12,823 nucleotides of DNA from Gemmatimonadota bacterium (GCA_012027055.1 VEPF01000271.1:8232-21054), one strand, 5' to 3'; shown: positions 1-6,649, numbered from the stretch's first letter. Made by a program: numbers and translations. The notes: a model not told the origin generated them from the sequence alone.

Positions 1-932
1 GCCACGACCGCGAACACGGCGGTCCTCGAAGACTTCCGCACCGTCTCCGAGAAGTACCGCGCGCTCACGGGCATCGGCCGGGTAGCGGCCGCGCGCAAGC
101 CGGCAGGCGCGTTCTTCGAGTACGGCTATTATCAGTTCGGGGTGCCCTCCTTCGCCACGCCGGGCTGGGGCATCGAGAAGGCGACGCGCGCTGCCGACAG
201 CACCGCCGTACCGGTCGCGCGGCCGGCGGCGGACAGTACCGGAGCGGCGGCGCCGCCACGGGGCGCGGGCCAGCGGGGCGGCTCCGGCGGCGCGGCGGGC
301 GGCGCGCGCGCGGGCGGCTTCGGCGGGACGGGCGCACCGGGTGGAGGTGGCAGCGCGGCGGTGACGTTGCCGGTGGAGAACGCCCTGCGGCTGCTCCGGT
401 GGACCTGCGGCTGATCCGGTGGCTGGATGCCCAGAAGATCGATGGCTTCGCGGCGTGGACGCCGTTCCAGCACCCGCAGCTGGGCGATGTGGAGATCGGC
501 GGCTTCAAGCCGTACGCGCTCACCAACCCGCCGGCCGCGGAGATCGCACAGCTGGGGACCCCGCACGCGGAGTTCGCGCTCTACCTGGCCGGGCTCTTCC
601 CGCACGTGCGCATTGCCAGCACCAAGGTGACCAACCATGGCGGCGGTGTGTACCGGATCGAGGCGGAGATCGAGAACGCCGGCTATCTGCCGACGTCGCT
701 CGCGCAGGGCGTGACCGCGCGCGCGGTGCAGCCGGTGATGGTGCAGCTGGAGGTGAAGCCCGAGGCGATCATCACGGGCGCCAACAAGACCAGCTTCGTG
801 AACACGCTGGCCGGTTCGGGAGCACGGCAGAAGTACCAGTGGGTGATTCGCGGCGAGCCCGGCGCGCGGGTGGAGCTGAAGCTCCGCTCCGAGAAGGCCG
901 GCGCCGAGTCCGTGACCCTCACCCTGCGCTGA
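1..932 (+). pseudogene. Secreted M14-family zinc carboxypeptidase paralogue, 5'-truncated by window edge and frameshifted
   Basis: The gene runs in from the left edge in frame 1 and is open until a TGA at 412-414. The family reading then continues in frame 3 from about 399 to the TGA at 930-932. The C-terminal part (HPQLGDVEIGG, then a beta-rich domain ending VTLTLR) matches the same part of the intact downstream gene (HPQFGKVQLGG), so the two are tandem paralogues. A 20-bp tandem duplication at 384-423 explains the shift exactly: removing one copy restores ENALRLIRWLDAQKIDGF. Frame 1 also carries a Gly/Ala-rich low-complexity stretch (about 196-369) inside the catalytic domain. The segment SFATPGW (148-168) aligns without gaps to SFSNELW of the neighbour, so the expected catalytic Glu is Pro. 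The product was probably a periplasmic or secreted peptidase-like protein. Either this is a true pseudogene or the duplication is an assembly artefact. Confidence 0.75.
384..423. repeat. 20-bp imperfect tandem duplication causing a frameshift
   Basis: Positions 384-403 and 404-423 are adjacent copies of a 20-bp unit beginning CCTGCGGCTG. They differ at two places, 394/414 (c/a) and 403/423 (a/c). Twenty is not a multiple of three, so the second copy moves the reading frame from 1 to 3, and the original frame stops at 412-414. Reading through only one copy gives a continuous M14-like protein. The difference at 394/414 changes CTC to ATC, a conservative Leu/Ile change, as expected of two diverged alleles rather than a fresh copying slip. 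Confidence 0.9.
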
Positions 933-933
933 C

Positions 934-946
934 GGAGGCGAACGTG
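934..946 (+). promoter_or_regulatory. Shine-Dalgarno site fixing a GTG start
   Basis: GGAGG at 934-938 lies 5 nt before GTG 944-946. The first in-frame ATG (956) would be 17 nt away, too far for this site. The GTG is therefore the likelier start; it adds Met-Ser-Arg-Ala to the signal peptide and leaves only 11 nt after the upstream paralogue's stop, which fits co-transcription. Confidence 0.7.
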
Positions 947-2728
947 AGCAGAGCAATGACTACGATCGGCGCGGCCTCGGTCGCGGCGTTGGCCATCGCG
1001 CTCGGCGCGGCCGCGCTCAACGCGCAGGACCGCCCGGGCATCCAGGGCTCGGACCCGCCGCACAAGGTGCGGCTCGACTTCAACCGCTGGCACGACTCGC
1101 AGGAGCTGTACGACGACCTGCGCGCGCTGGAGAAGGCGTACCCGAAGTTCCTGAAGCTGCAGTCGATCGGGAAGAGCGTCGAGGGGCGTGACCTGATGGT
1201 CATGACCATCAACAATCCCGCCACCGGTCCCGAGGCCAGCAAGGCCGCGATGTACATCGAGGCCAACGTGCATGGCAACGAGATCCAGGGCGGAGAAGTG
1301 GCCGTCTACACGGTCTGGTACCTGATGGAGAACTACGGCCGCATCCCGGACATCACGAAGCTGGTGGACGAGCGGGTGTTCTACATCGTGCCCACCGTGA
1401 ACCCGGATGGCCGCGACTACTTCCTGCACGGCACGGGCGCCGCATCCCGTTCCGGGGCCAAGCCCGTGGATGACGACAATGACGGTCTGTTCGACGAGGA
1501 CCCGCCGGAGGACATCAACGGCAACAACAACATCGAGCAGATCCGGAAGTACGTGCCCGGCGAGGGCAATCTGCGGCTGAACGCGGACGACCCGCGCATC
1601 CTGGAGCCAGTGCCGGCGGGTCAGAAGGGCGACTGGATCCTGCTGGGGCAGGAGGGCATCGACAACGATGGCGACGGGCGGGTGAACGAGGATGGTCCGG
1701 GCAGCTATGACGGCAACCGCAACTGGGGTTCCGACTGGCAGCCGAACTACATCCAGAGCGGGGCCATGGATTATCCGTTCCAGCTGCCGGAGTCACGGGC
1801 GATCAACGATTTCCTGATGGCACACCCGAGCATCGCCGGGACGCAGACCTACCACAACAACGGCGGCATGATCCTGCGCGGACCGGGTGCCGAGTGGTCG
1901 GGCGAGTATCCGGCGGCGGACGTGCGGGTGTACGACCAGATCGGGCAGCAGGGCGAGCGCATGCTGCCGTACTACGACTACATCGTGATCTGGAGCGGGC
2001 TTTACACGGTGCACGGCGGCTTCACCGACTGGACCAATGACGGGCTGGGGATCATCTCGTTCTCGAACGAACTGTGGAACGGGAACCAGTACTTCAACAG
2101 CCCGAAGCTGCAGACCCAGCAGAAGGACGTGACCAGCCCGATCGCCGGCAACCGCGCGGACTACTGGTTCGACGACCACCTGGAGTTCGGCGACGAGTTC
2201 GTGGACTGGACGGACTTCGAGCACCCGCAGTTCGGGAAGGTGCAGCTGGGCGGGTGGAAGAAGACGCAGGGGCGGGTGCCGCCACGCTTCATGCAGGAGG
2301 AGCTCGCACACCGCAACATGGCGTTCACGCTGTTCCAGGCCGCCGAGATGCCACTCATGCGGCTGGGCGAATCGAAGGTGGAGCGGGTGGGCGGCGATGT
2401 CTGGAAGGTGCGGCTGGACATCCGCAACGACCGGATCGCGCCCACCATCCTGGCGAGGGCCGCGCAGCACCACGTGGTACCGCCGGACCTGCTGACGGCG
2501 GACGGGAACGTGGAGGTGGTCGCGGCCGGCTGGGTGGCGAACAAGTTCCGTCCCGGCCAGAGCGACATGATCGACCAGAAGGACCTGAGGCGGATCATGG
2601 TCCGGAACGGCCACCCGGGCAACACCACGCGCACCATCGAGTACGTGGTGAAGGGCAGCGGCCCGCTCACGGTGAAGTACGCGAGCGCCAAGGGCGGGAC
2701 GGTGGAGAAGCGGATCGCGTTGCAGTAG
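944..2728 (+). CDS. Secreted M14-family zinc carboxypeptidase with acidic D-x-D-x-D-G insertions
   Basis: This is a 594-aa exported metallopeptidase expected to remove residues from peptide C-termini, or to cut a related amide, outside the cytoplasm. Residues 1-27 form a signal peptide (hydrophobic 8-25, likely cut LNA|QD). The M14 landmarks are in order: Zn ligands H110 and E113 in HGNE, substrate-binding region VNPDGR (152-157), N258-R259 in GNRNW, third Zn ligand H304 in TYHNNGG, and catalytic-Glu candidate E376 in SFSNELW. Two acidic loops interrupt the domain at D176-D186 and D240-D250, both of D-x-D-x-D-G form and probably Ca2+-binding. From about residue 420 there is a C-terminal beta-rich domain shared with the upstream paralogue. 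It lies 11 nt after that paralogue, likely in one operon, and is followed by a terminator at 2751-2780. The family assignment is firm; the substrate is unknown. Confidence 0.92.
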   Translation: MSRAMTTIGAASVAALAIALGAAALNAQDRPGIQGSDPPHKVRLDFNRWHDSQELYDDLRALEKAYPKFLKLQSIGKSVEGRDLMVMTINNPATGPEASKAAMYIEANVHGNEIQGGEVAVYTVWYLMENYGRIPDITKLVDERVFYIVPTVNPDGRDYFLHGTGAASRSGAKPVDDDNDGLFDEDPPEDINGNNNIEQIRKYVPGEGNLRLNADDPRILEPVPAGQKGDWILLGQEGIDNDGDGRVNEDGPGSYDGNRNWGSDWQPNYIQSGAMDYPFQLPESRAINDFLMAHPSIAGTQTYHNNGGMILRGPGAEWSGEYPAADVRVYDQIGQQGERMLPYYDYIVIWSGLYTVHGGFTDWTNDGLGIISFSNELWNGNQYFNSPKLQTQQKDVTSPIAGNRADYWFDDHLEFGDEFVDWTDFEHPQFGKVQLGGWKKTQGRVPPRFMQEELAHRNMAFTLFQAAEMPLMRLGESKVERVGGDVWKVRLDIRNDRIAPTILARAAQHHVVPPDLLTADGNVEVVAAGWVANKFRPGQSDMIDQKDLRRIMVRNGHPGNTTRTIEYVVKGSGPLTVKYASAKGGTVEKRIALQ

Positions 2729-2750
2729 CGCGCGTGGGCGGTGCCGGGAA

Positions 2751-2780
2751 GGCGAGGCGGTTCGCGGCGCCTCGCCGTTT
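2751..2780 (+). terminator. Intrinsic-type terminator after the M14 peptidase gene
   Basis: GGCGAGGCG (2751-2759) pairs perfectly with CGCCTCGCC (2768-2776) around an 8-nt loop and is followed by GTTTG. It begins 22 nt after the TAG at 2726-2728. The T-run is short, as is common in high-GC genomes. Confidence 0.6.
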
Positions 2781-2802
2781 GAACGCGGCGGGCGGGATGG
2801 TG

Positions 2803-2839
2803 GCGGGGCACCGTTGGCGGTTGGCCGCCGGTGCCCCGC
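2803..2839 (-). terminator. GC-rich hairpin just past the stop of the minus-strand remnant
   Basis: GCGGGGCACCG (2803-2813) and CGGTGCCCCGC (2829-2839) form a perfect 11-bp stem; an inner GCGG/CCGC pairing (2817-2820 with 2825-2828) extends it. On the minus strand it starts 5 nt after the TGA at 2847-2845. There is no T-run on either side, so termination strength is uncertain. Its position suggests it belonged to the gene whose tail survives at 2845-3154. Confidence 0.45.
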
Positions 2840-2844
2840 ATCGT

Positions 2845-3154
2845 TCACTGCAGGGCGAACTCGTAGAGCCTGATGGTGAGTGGCGCGACCGTGAGCTCGG
2901 CGCGCGCGGCGGCGCCGGACCAGGTCCACGTGACCGGCGCCTTCGTCAGGTGCGACGGGCGGTTGTCCCGGCACCGCCCGCGCGTTCGGCTGCGCCACCG
3001 CGATGGTGAAAACCTTGCCGTCGTGCTGCGGCGCGCCGCCGGTGAACGCGTGACGCAGGGTCATGGCCGTCTCGCTGGGGTTGATGGGCGCGATAGCGCG
3101 CACGGGGCGGCCGGCGGCCGAGTTCACGGCCTTGACGGGCCAAGGCGGGCCGTC
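2845..3154 (-). pseudogene. 3' remnant of a lost gene, frameshifted, family not recognised
   Basis: Read on the minus strand, 3154 to about 2970 gives an open, protein-like sequence (PWPVKAVNSAAGRPVRAIAP, later HDGKVFTIAVAQPNA). The natural continuation is in another frame (DNRPSHLTKAPVTWTWSG, ending PLTIRLYEFALQ and TGA at 2847-2845), so a frameshift sits near 2960-2980. Upstream, the first frame meets a stop at 3157-3155, and no start with a ribosome site is visible. The ending, a beta-strand pattern closing in IRLYEF, resembles the last strand of C-terminal beta-sandwich domains in secreted glycosidases, but this is only an impression. Roughly 100 residues survive; the 5' part has been lost. 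The opposite strand has a weak open stretch as well, so the coding call is moderate. Confidence 0.5.
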
Positions 3155-3286
3155 CTACGCTCGGATCAGGCCGGATGGTGAGCTGCGTCGCCTGGTGCTG
3201 GCGGCGCAGGCATAGTGCACGATCAACCGGGGCATGGGCCGGCAGCGCACGAGCGTGCCGTGCCGCCGCCCCGGAACGAGGAGACC
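3155..3286. other. Non-coding leader before the esterase gene
   Basis: These 132 bases separate the remnant from the esterase start. I see no convincing -10/-35 pair. The only recognisable element is GAGGAG at 3278-3283, three bases before ATG 3287. A + strand frame here reads YARIRPDGELRRLVLAAQA then TAG at 3213-3215, which could be the tail of a second lost gene but is too short to call. Confidence 0.4.
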
Positions 3287-4606
3287 ATGAGAACCAGAAT
3301 GATGCTGATCGCGCTCGCGACACCGCTGCTCCTGGTCCAGCCGGGCAGCGCGCAGCAGGCCGGACCGGGCGGCACGTTCAAGCCCGCGTCGTCGAACGTG
3401 CCCGGGCAGGAGTACCCGCAGATCGACGCGCAGCTGCGCGCCTACTTCCGCGTGCGTGCGCCGGACGCGAAGCAGGTGCAGGTAGACGTCGGCGGTGCGC
3501 GCCACGACATGGTGCAGGGCGCGGACAGCACGTGGACCGTGACCACGCCGCCGCTCGCGCCGGGCTTCCACTACTACTCGATCATCGTGGGTGGTGCCTC
3601 GGTGGCGGACCCGAACAGCGAGACGTTCTTCGGGGTGAGCCGGATGATGAGCGGCATCGAGGTGCCGTCGGCGGGCGAGGACTTCTACGGACCGAAGGAC
3701 GTACCGCACGGGGAAGTGCGGGAGAAGTGGTACTACTCGCCGCTCACGAAGGCGTGGCGGCGGGCGTTCATCTACACGCCGCCGGGCTATGACACGAGCC
3801 CGGGCACGCGCTACCCGGTGCTCTACCTGCAGCATGGCGCCGGCGAGGATGAACGGGGCTGGCACGTGCAGGGGCACATGAGCTTCATTCTCGACAACCT
3901 GTTCGCGGCCGGGCAGGCAGTGCCGATGATCGTGGTGATGGACAACGGTGGCGGCAGCGCCGCGTTCGCGCGGCCGCGCCCCGCGGCGCCGCCCGCGGGA
4001 GTAATGGGTGCGCCGGCAGCCGCGGCTGCGCCCGGCCAGGCGGCGGGTCAGACCCGTCCGGCGCAGGCCGCGGCAGGCCAGGCTGCGCCCGGACAGGCGG
4101 CGGCGGGCCAGCAACCGGCGGCAGGTGCGGCAGCGGCCACGGCGCGGCCGCCGCAGGCGCCGAACCCGTTCGAGCAGGTGCTGCTCACGGAGATCATCCC
4201 GATGGTGGACCGGAGCTACCGGACGGTCGCGGACCGGGACCACCGGGCGATCGCGGGACTCTCGATGGGCGCCGGGCAGGCGTTCACGATCGGGTTCGGT
4301 CACCTGGACACGTTCGCCTGGATTGGCGCGTTCAGCGGGGGCGGCGCGCGCGGCGACCTGAAGACTGCCTACAACGGCGTGTTCGCGGATCCGGGCGCGC
4401 TGAACCAGAAGCTGAAGACGCTCTTCATCAGCATTGGCACGACGGAGAACGTGGCAAACGCGCGGCGCTTCCATGCCTCGCTGGACAGCATCGGCGTGAA
4501 GCACGTGTACTACGAGTCGGAGGGCACGGCGCACGAGTGGCAGACGTGGCGGCGGAGCCTGCACCAGTTCGCGCCGCTGCTGTTCAAGAACGTGGCGCGG
4601 CCGTAG
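3287..4606 (+). CDS. Secreted CE1/esterase-D-like alpha/beta-hydrolase with N-terminal beta-sandwich domain
   Basis: This is a 439-aa exported esterase. The signal peptide is residues 1-22 (likely cut GSA|QQ). Residues about 45-118 form an E-set/CBM48-like beta-sandwich (FRVRAPDAKQVQVDVGG, later FHYYSIIVGG) of the kind that precedes feruloyl and enterochelin-type esterases. The hydrolase domain starts near 145 (REKWYYSPLTKAWRRAFIYTPPGY). The oxyanion region is YLQHGAGEDE, the nucleophile is S326 in GLSMGAG, and the base is H416 in GTAHEW. The usual acid position reads GTTENV (E387-N388), where many relatives have Asp. Residues about 222-292 are an Ala/Gln/Pro/Gly-rich insertion between the MIVVMDNG strand and the FEQVLLTEIIPMVD helix. 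ATG 3287 is chosen because GAGGAG (3278-3283) precedes it and the signal peptide follows at once. It probably cleaves ester-linked acyl groups from a polymer; the exact substrate is not readable. Confidence 0.88.
   Translation: MRTRMMLIALATPLLLVQPGSAQQAGPGGTFKPASSNVPGQEYPQIDAQLRAYFRVRAPDAKQVQVDVGGARHDMVQGADSTWTVTTPPLAPGFHYYSIIVGGASVADPNSETFFGVSRMMSGIEVPSAGEDFYGPKDVPHGEVREKWYYSPLTKAWRRAFIYTPPGYDTSPGTRYPVLYLQHGAGEDERGWHVQGHMSFILDNLFAAGQAVPMIVVMDNGGGSAAFARPRPAAPPAGVMGAPAAAAAPGQAAGQTRPAQAAAGQAAPGQAAAGQQPAAGAAAATARPPQAPNPFEQVLLTEIIPMVDRSYRTVADRDHRAIAGLSMGAGQAFTIGFGHLDTFAWIGAFSGGGARGDLKTAYNGVFADPGALNQKLKTLFISIGTTENVANARRFHASLDSIGVKHVYYESEGTAHEWQTWRRSLHQFAPLLFKNVARP
3950..4162 (+). repeat. Sequence encoding an Ala/Gln/Pro/Gly-rich disordered insertion
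   Basis: This segment of the esterase encodes about 70 residues composed almost only of A, G, Q, P, R and T. It contains loose repeats such as APGQAAGQ, QAAAGQ and APGQAAAGQ (about 4026-4120). It falls in a loop of the alpha/beta-hydrolase fold upstream of the nucleophile and stays in frame. The GC-rich repeated codons make it prone to length change. Confidence 0.75.
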
Positions 4607-4636
4607 CGGACGTCGGACCGCAGCGAAATCGGAGCT

Positions 4637-4653
4637 GGCGCCGCGCTGGCGCC
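4637..4653 (+). terminator. Weak hairpin after the esterase gene
   Basis: Two GGCGCC palindromes (4637-4642, 4648-4653) can pair as a 6-bp all-GC stem with a 5-nt loop, 30 nt after the TAG at 4604-4606. No T-run follows, so this is only a candidate. Confidence 0.25.
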
Positions 4654-4903
4654 CGCTCTCGCTTCGCGGTTCGCCAGCCTGCTGCTCCGGTGGTGGCACA
4701 CGCGGCGTCCTCGCCCGAAACACGCGCGGCCGCTCGGACGATCCGCACTCCAGGCAAGCCAGGCTGCACCATGGTCGCACCGGCAGCCGCGGCCCTGGCG
4801 GCTCCTGGCCCGGTGTGCTGTCGCGCGCAATTCAACACTCGCGGGTAGGGGAAAGTAACCCGGAGAGAGGCGCACGTGACGCGACCGCCGCGGGTCGCCC
4901 GTG

Positions 4904-4934
4904 TTGCGATCGTGCACCGGACCAGATTATTGAT
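4904..4934 (+). promoter_or_regulatory. Possible promoter abutting the histidine kinase start
   Basis: ATTATTGAT (4926-4934) is a rare AT-rich patch in this GC-rich background and ends 5 nt before ATG 4940. TTGCGA (4904-4909) could be a -35 box, with GATTAT (4925-4930; 4 of 6 consensus, 15-nt spacer) or TATTGA (4928-4933; 18-nt spacer) as the -10. With no Shine-Dalgarno site, transcription from here would give a leaderless or nearly leaderless mRNA. The match to consensus is poor. Confidence 0.3.
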
Positions 4935-4939
4935 CCACC

Positions 4940-6649
4940 ATGCGACGTACTCGTCTCCAAGGCCGATCCGACAGAAACTCGCCGGAGCAGGCGCGCCTGA
5001 TCACGTGGACCGGTGCGTTCCTGGCCGCGACGCTCTGCCTCGCCGTCTGGCTGGCTTACGAGGCAGTGGACAGTGCGCGCTCACACCGGGAGACGGCCGA
5101 AGCCGTGGTGCGCGACTACGTGCGCGTGGCGGCGTGGACCTATCGCACGCGCACCGCGCGGGACGTGGGGGGCTTGCTGGAAGGCACGTTCCAGCAGGTG
5201 CCCCGTCTTCTATTCGAAAGGCAGAAACTGCCGGAGCTCGAGGTGATCCGCACCGATCTGGCCGCGACGGTGCAGGAGCTCGGCTGCGAATGTCCTGCGC
5301 TGGAGCAGCCGGCCGTCCTGCTGCGGCTCAACCTGCGCCTCCTGGAGGCCGAGGGTTCACCCCGGCTTTCGGCTCCCCAACTGAGCCGGCTTGCCGACAC
5401 CCTGACGGCCGAGCCGGAAATCGGGATCCGGCCCGTCCGAGGCCTGCTGGTGCTGCCGGAAGGTGAAGTGCTGCTCCAGAGAGCCGTGCTGGGGTACGAA
5501 CTCGTCTCGGATTCGATCGGGCCGGTATGGGCGTATGTGATAGGGTTCGATGCGAATGAGTTCGGCGCGACGTTCTTCGGGCACTGGTATCGCGCTTACG
5601 AGCTCGTCCCGGGTGCGATCTCGGGGGACCTCCCCAACGACTCGCTGGCCCGCGTAGCCGTGCGCTCCTGGACCGGCGCCATGCTCTACCAGTCCGCGCC
5701 CCCGTACCGTGGCGGTTTCTCCGCCTCGGACACCATGGGCCCGGTACACGGGCGGCTGGTGGTGGAGGCGACCATCCACCCCGACGCGGTGTCACGGCTC
5801 ATCATCGGCGGCATGCCGCGCTCGCGGCTCTGGCTCATCGTGACCCTGCTGTCGCTCACGCTCGCGGTAGGGGTGGTCGCGCAGTTGCAACTGCGGCGGG
5901 AACGGCAGCTGGGGCGGCTGCGCGACGCGTTCGTTTCCGGGGTGTCCCACGGACTGCGCACGCCGTTGGCGCAGATCCGCATGTTCGCGGAGCTGCAGGC
6001 GGAGGGGAAGCTGCGCACCGAGGAAGAGCGGGCGCGCGCCGTCAGCGTGATCAACCGCGAGGCGCAGCGGCTCACCCAACTGGTGGAGAACATCCTGCTC
6101 TTCTCCCGCTTGCGGTACACCGGCGAGACCAGCTCGGTCCGGAAGTCGATCGTGGTCAGCGAGCTGGTAGCGGAGGTGCTGGAGGGTTTCAGGTCGCTGG
6201 CCAGCGCGCGGCAGATGACGGTGACTGCCCGGATCGATCCCGGGCTGGGGATCCTGGGCGACCGGGACGCGCTGCACCGCGTGGTGCTCAATCTGCTCGA
6301 CAACGCCGCCAAGTACGGTCCGGCCGGGCAGACCATCATGGTCACCGCCGGACGGCGCGGCCCGCGCACCTGGGTTGCCGTGGAGGACGAGGGACCGGGA
6401 ATTCCGGCCGAGGATCGAGAGCGGGTCTGGAAAGCATACCTGCGGCTGCAGCGATCCGTCGAAGCGCAGGTGCCGGGCACCGGGATCGGGCTCGCGGTGG
6501 TCGCGCATCTGGTGGCTGCGCACGGCGGTCAGGCGTGGGTCGAGGACAGTCCCGGGGGTGGCGCGCGCTTCGTGATCGAACTGCCGTCCACCCCTGACCT
6601 GAACGACGAGCTGGCGCCGCAGGCGGTCGCCAGGGAGGCGTCGGAATGA
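4940..6649 (+). CDS. Membrane-bound sensor histidine kinase of a two-component system
   Basis: This is a 569-aa inner-membrane kinase. TM1 lies at about 21-41, a periplasmic sensor region at about 43-294 (no domain recognised; Cys pair C116/C118), and TM2 at about 297-317. The dimerisation/phospho-acceptor domain follows at about 325-395, and the HATPase domain at about 440-550. The H box reads VSHGLRTPL with H337, so the usual Glu after His is Gly (G338). The other boxes are normal: N box LNLLDNAAKYG (N451, N455), G1 DEGPGIP, G2 GTGIGL. It should autophosphorylate on H337 and pass phosphate to the regulator encoded next, whose start overlaps its stop (ATGA at 6646-6649). ATG 4940 is the only good start in frame and puts a short basic tail before TM1, but it has no Shine-Dalgarno site. 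The stimulus is unknown. Confidence 0.92.
   Translation: MRRTRLQGRSDRNSPEQARLITWTGAFLAATLCLAVWLAYEAVDSARSHRETAEAVVRDYVRVAAWTYRTRTARDVGGLLEGTFQQVPRLLFERQKLPELEVIRTDLAATVQELGCECPALEQPAVLLRLNLRLLEAEGSPRLSAPQLSRLADTLTAEPEIGIRPVRGLLVLPEGEVLLQRAVLGYELVSDSIGPVWAYVIGFDANEFGATFFGHWYRAYELVPGAISGDLPNDSLARVAVRSWTGAMLYQSAPPYRGGFSASDTMGPVHGRLVVEATIHPDAVSRLIIGGMPRSRLWLIVTLLSLTLAVGVVAQLQLRRERQLGRLRDAFVSGVSHGLRTPLAQIRMFAELQAEGKLRTEEERARAVSVINREAQRLTQLVENILLFSRLRYTGETSSVRKSIVVSELVAEVLEGFRSLASARQMTVTARIDPGLGILGDRDALHRVVLNLLDNAAKYGPAGQTIMVTAGRRGPRTWVAVEDEGPGIPAEDRERVWKAYLRLQRSVEAQVPGTGIGLAVVAHLVAAHGGQAWVEDSPGGGARFVIELPSTPDLNDELAPQAVAREASE

Larger units (their letters stand above)
4607..4939. other. 333-bp intergenic region, no gene seen
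   Basis: No reading frame here looks like a protein; the open frames are Arg/Ala/Pro-rich shadows. Two weak hairpins are visible. One is GGCGCC-gcgct-GGCGCC at 4637-4653, 30 nt past the esterase stop. The other is AGCCGC/GCGGCT at 4785-4803. Neither has a T-run. Near the right end, GGAGAGAGG (4862-4870) sits 5 nt before GTG 4876, but that frame does not lead into the kinase. The last 15 bases before ATG 4940 include an AT-rich patch that may be a promoter. Confidence 0.5.

Noticed and set aside
399..414. Programmed frameshift or coupled restart (GTG 399 overlapping TGA 412) in the upstream M14 gene
   Set aside because: No slippery heptamer or ribosome site is visible, and the 20-bp duplication explains the frame change completely.
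419..943. N-terminal extension of the intact M14 frame
   Set aside because: The residues overlap the upstream paralogue in another frame and are Arg/Ala/Gly-rich; the signal peptide and ribosome site place the start at 944.
1793..3127. Long minus-strand open frame opposite the M14 peptidase
   Set aside because: Its translation over the peptidase is His/Arg/Pro/Val-rich without domain motifs, as expected of a shadow frame in GC-rich DNA. Only its first part (about 3127-2970) is retained, as the gene remnant.
3084..3215. + strand frame ending YARIRPDGELRRLVLAAQA at a TAG (3213-3215)
   Set aside because: It reads like a protein tail, but is short, has no ribosome site and overlaps the better-supported minus-strand remnant up to 3154.
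3155..4780. 541-aa minus-strand open frame opposite the esterase
   Set aside because: Arg/His/Pro-rich low-complexity translation with no motifs; the + strand frame has a signal peptide and a catalytic Ser and His.
4876..4939. GTG at 4876 with a strong Shine-Dalgarno site as the kinase start
   Set aside because: It is in a different frame from the kinase, and its translation becomes shadow-like. A frameshift would be needed, and the region lacks any family-like sequence.
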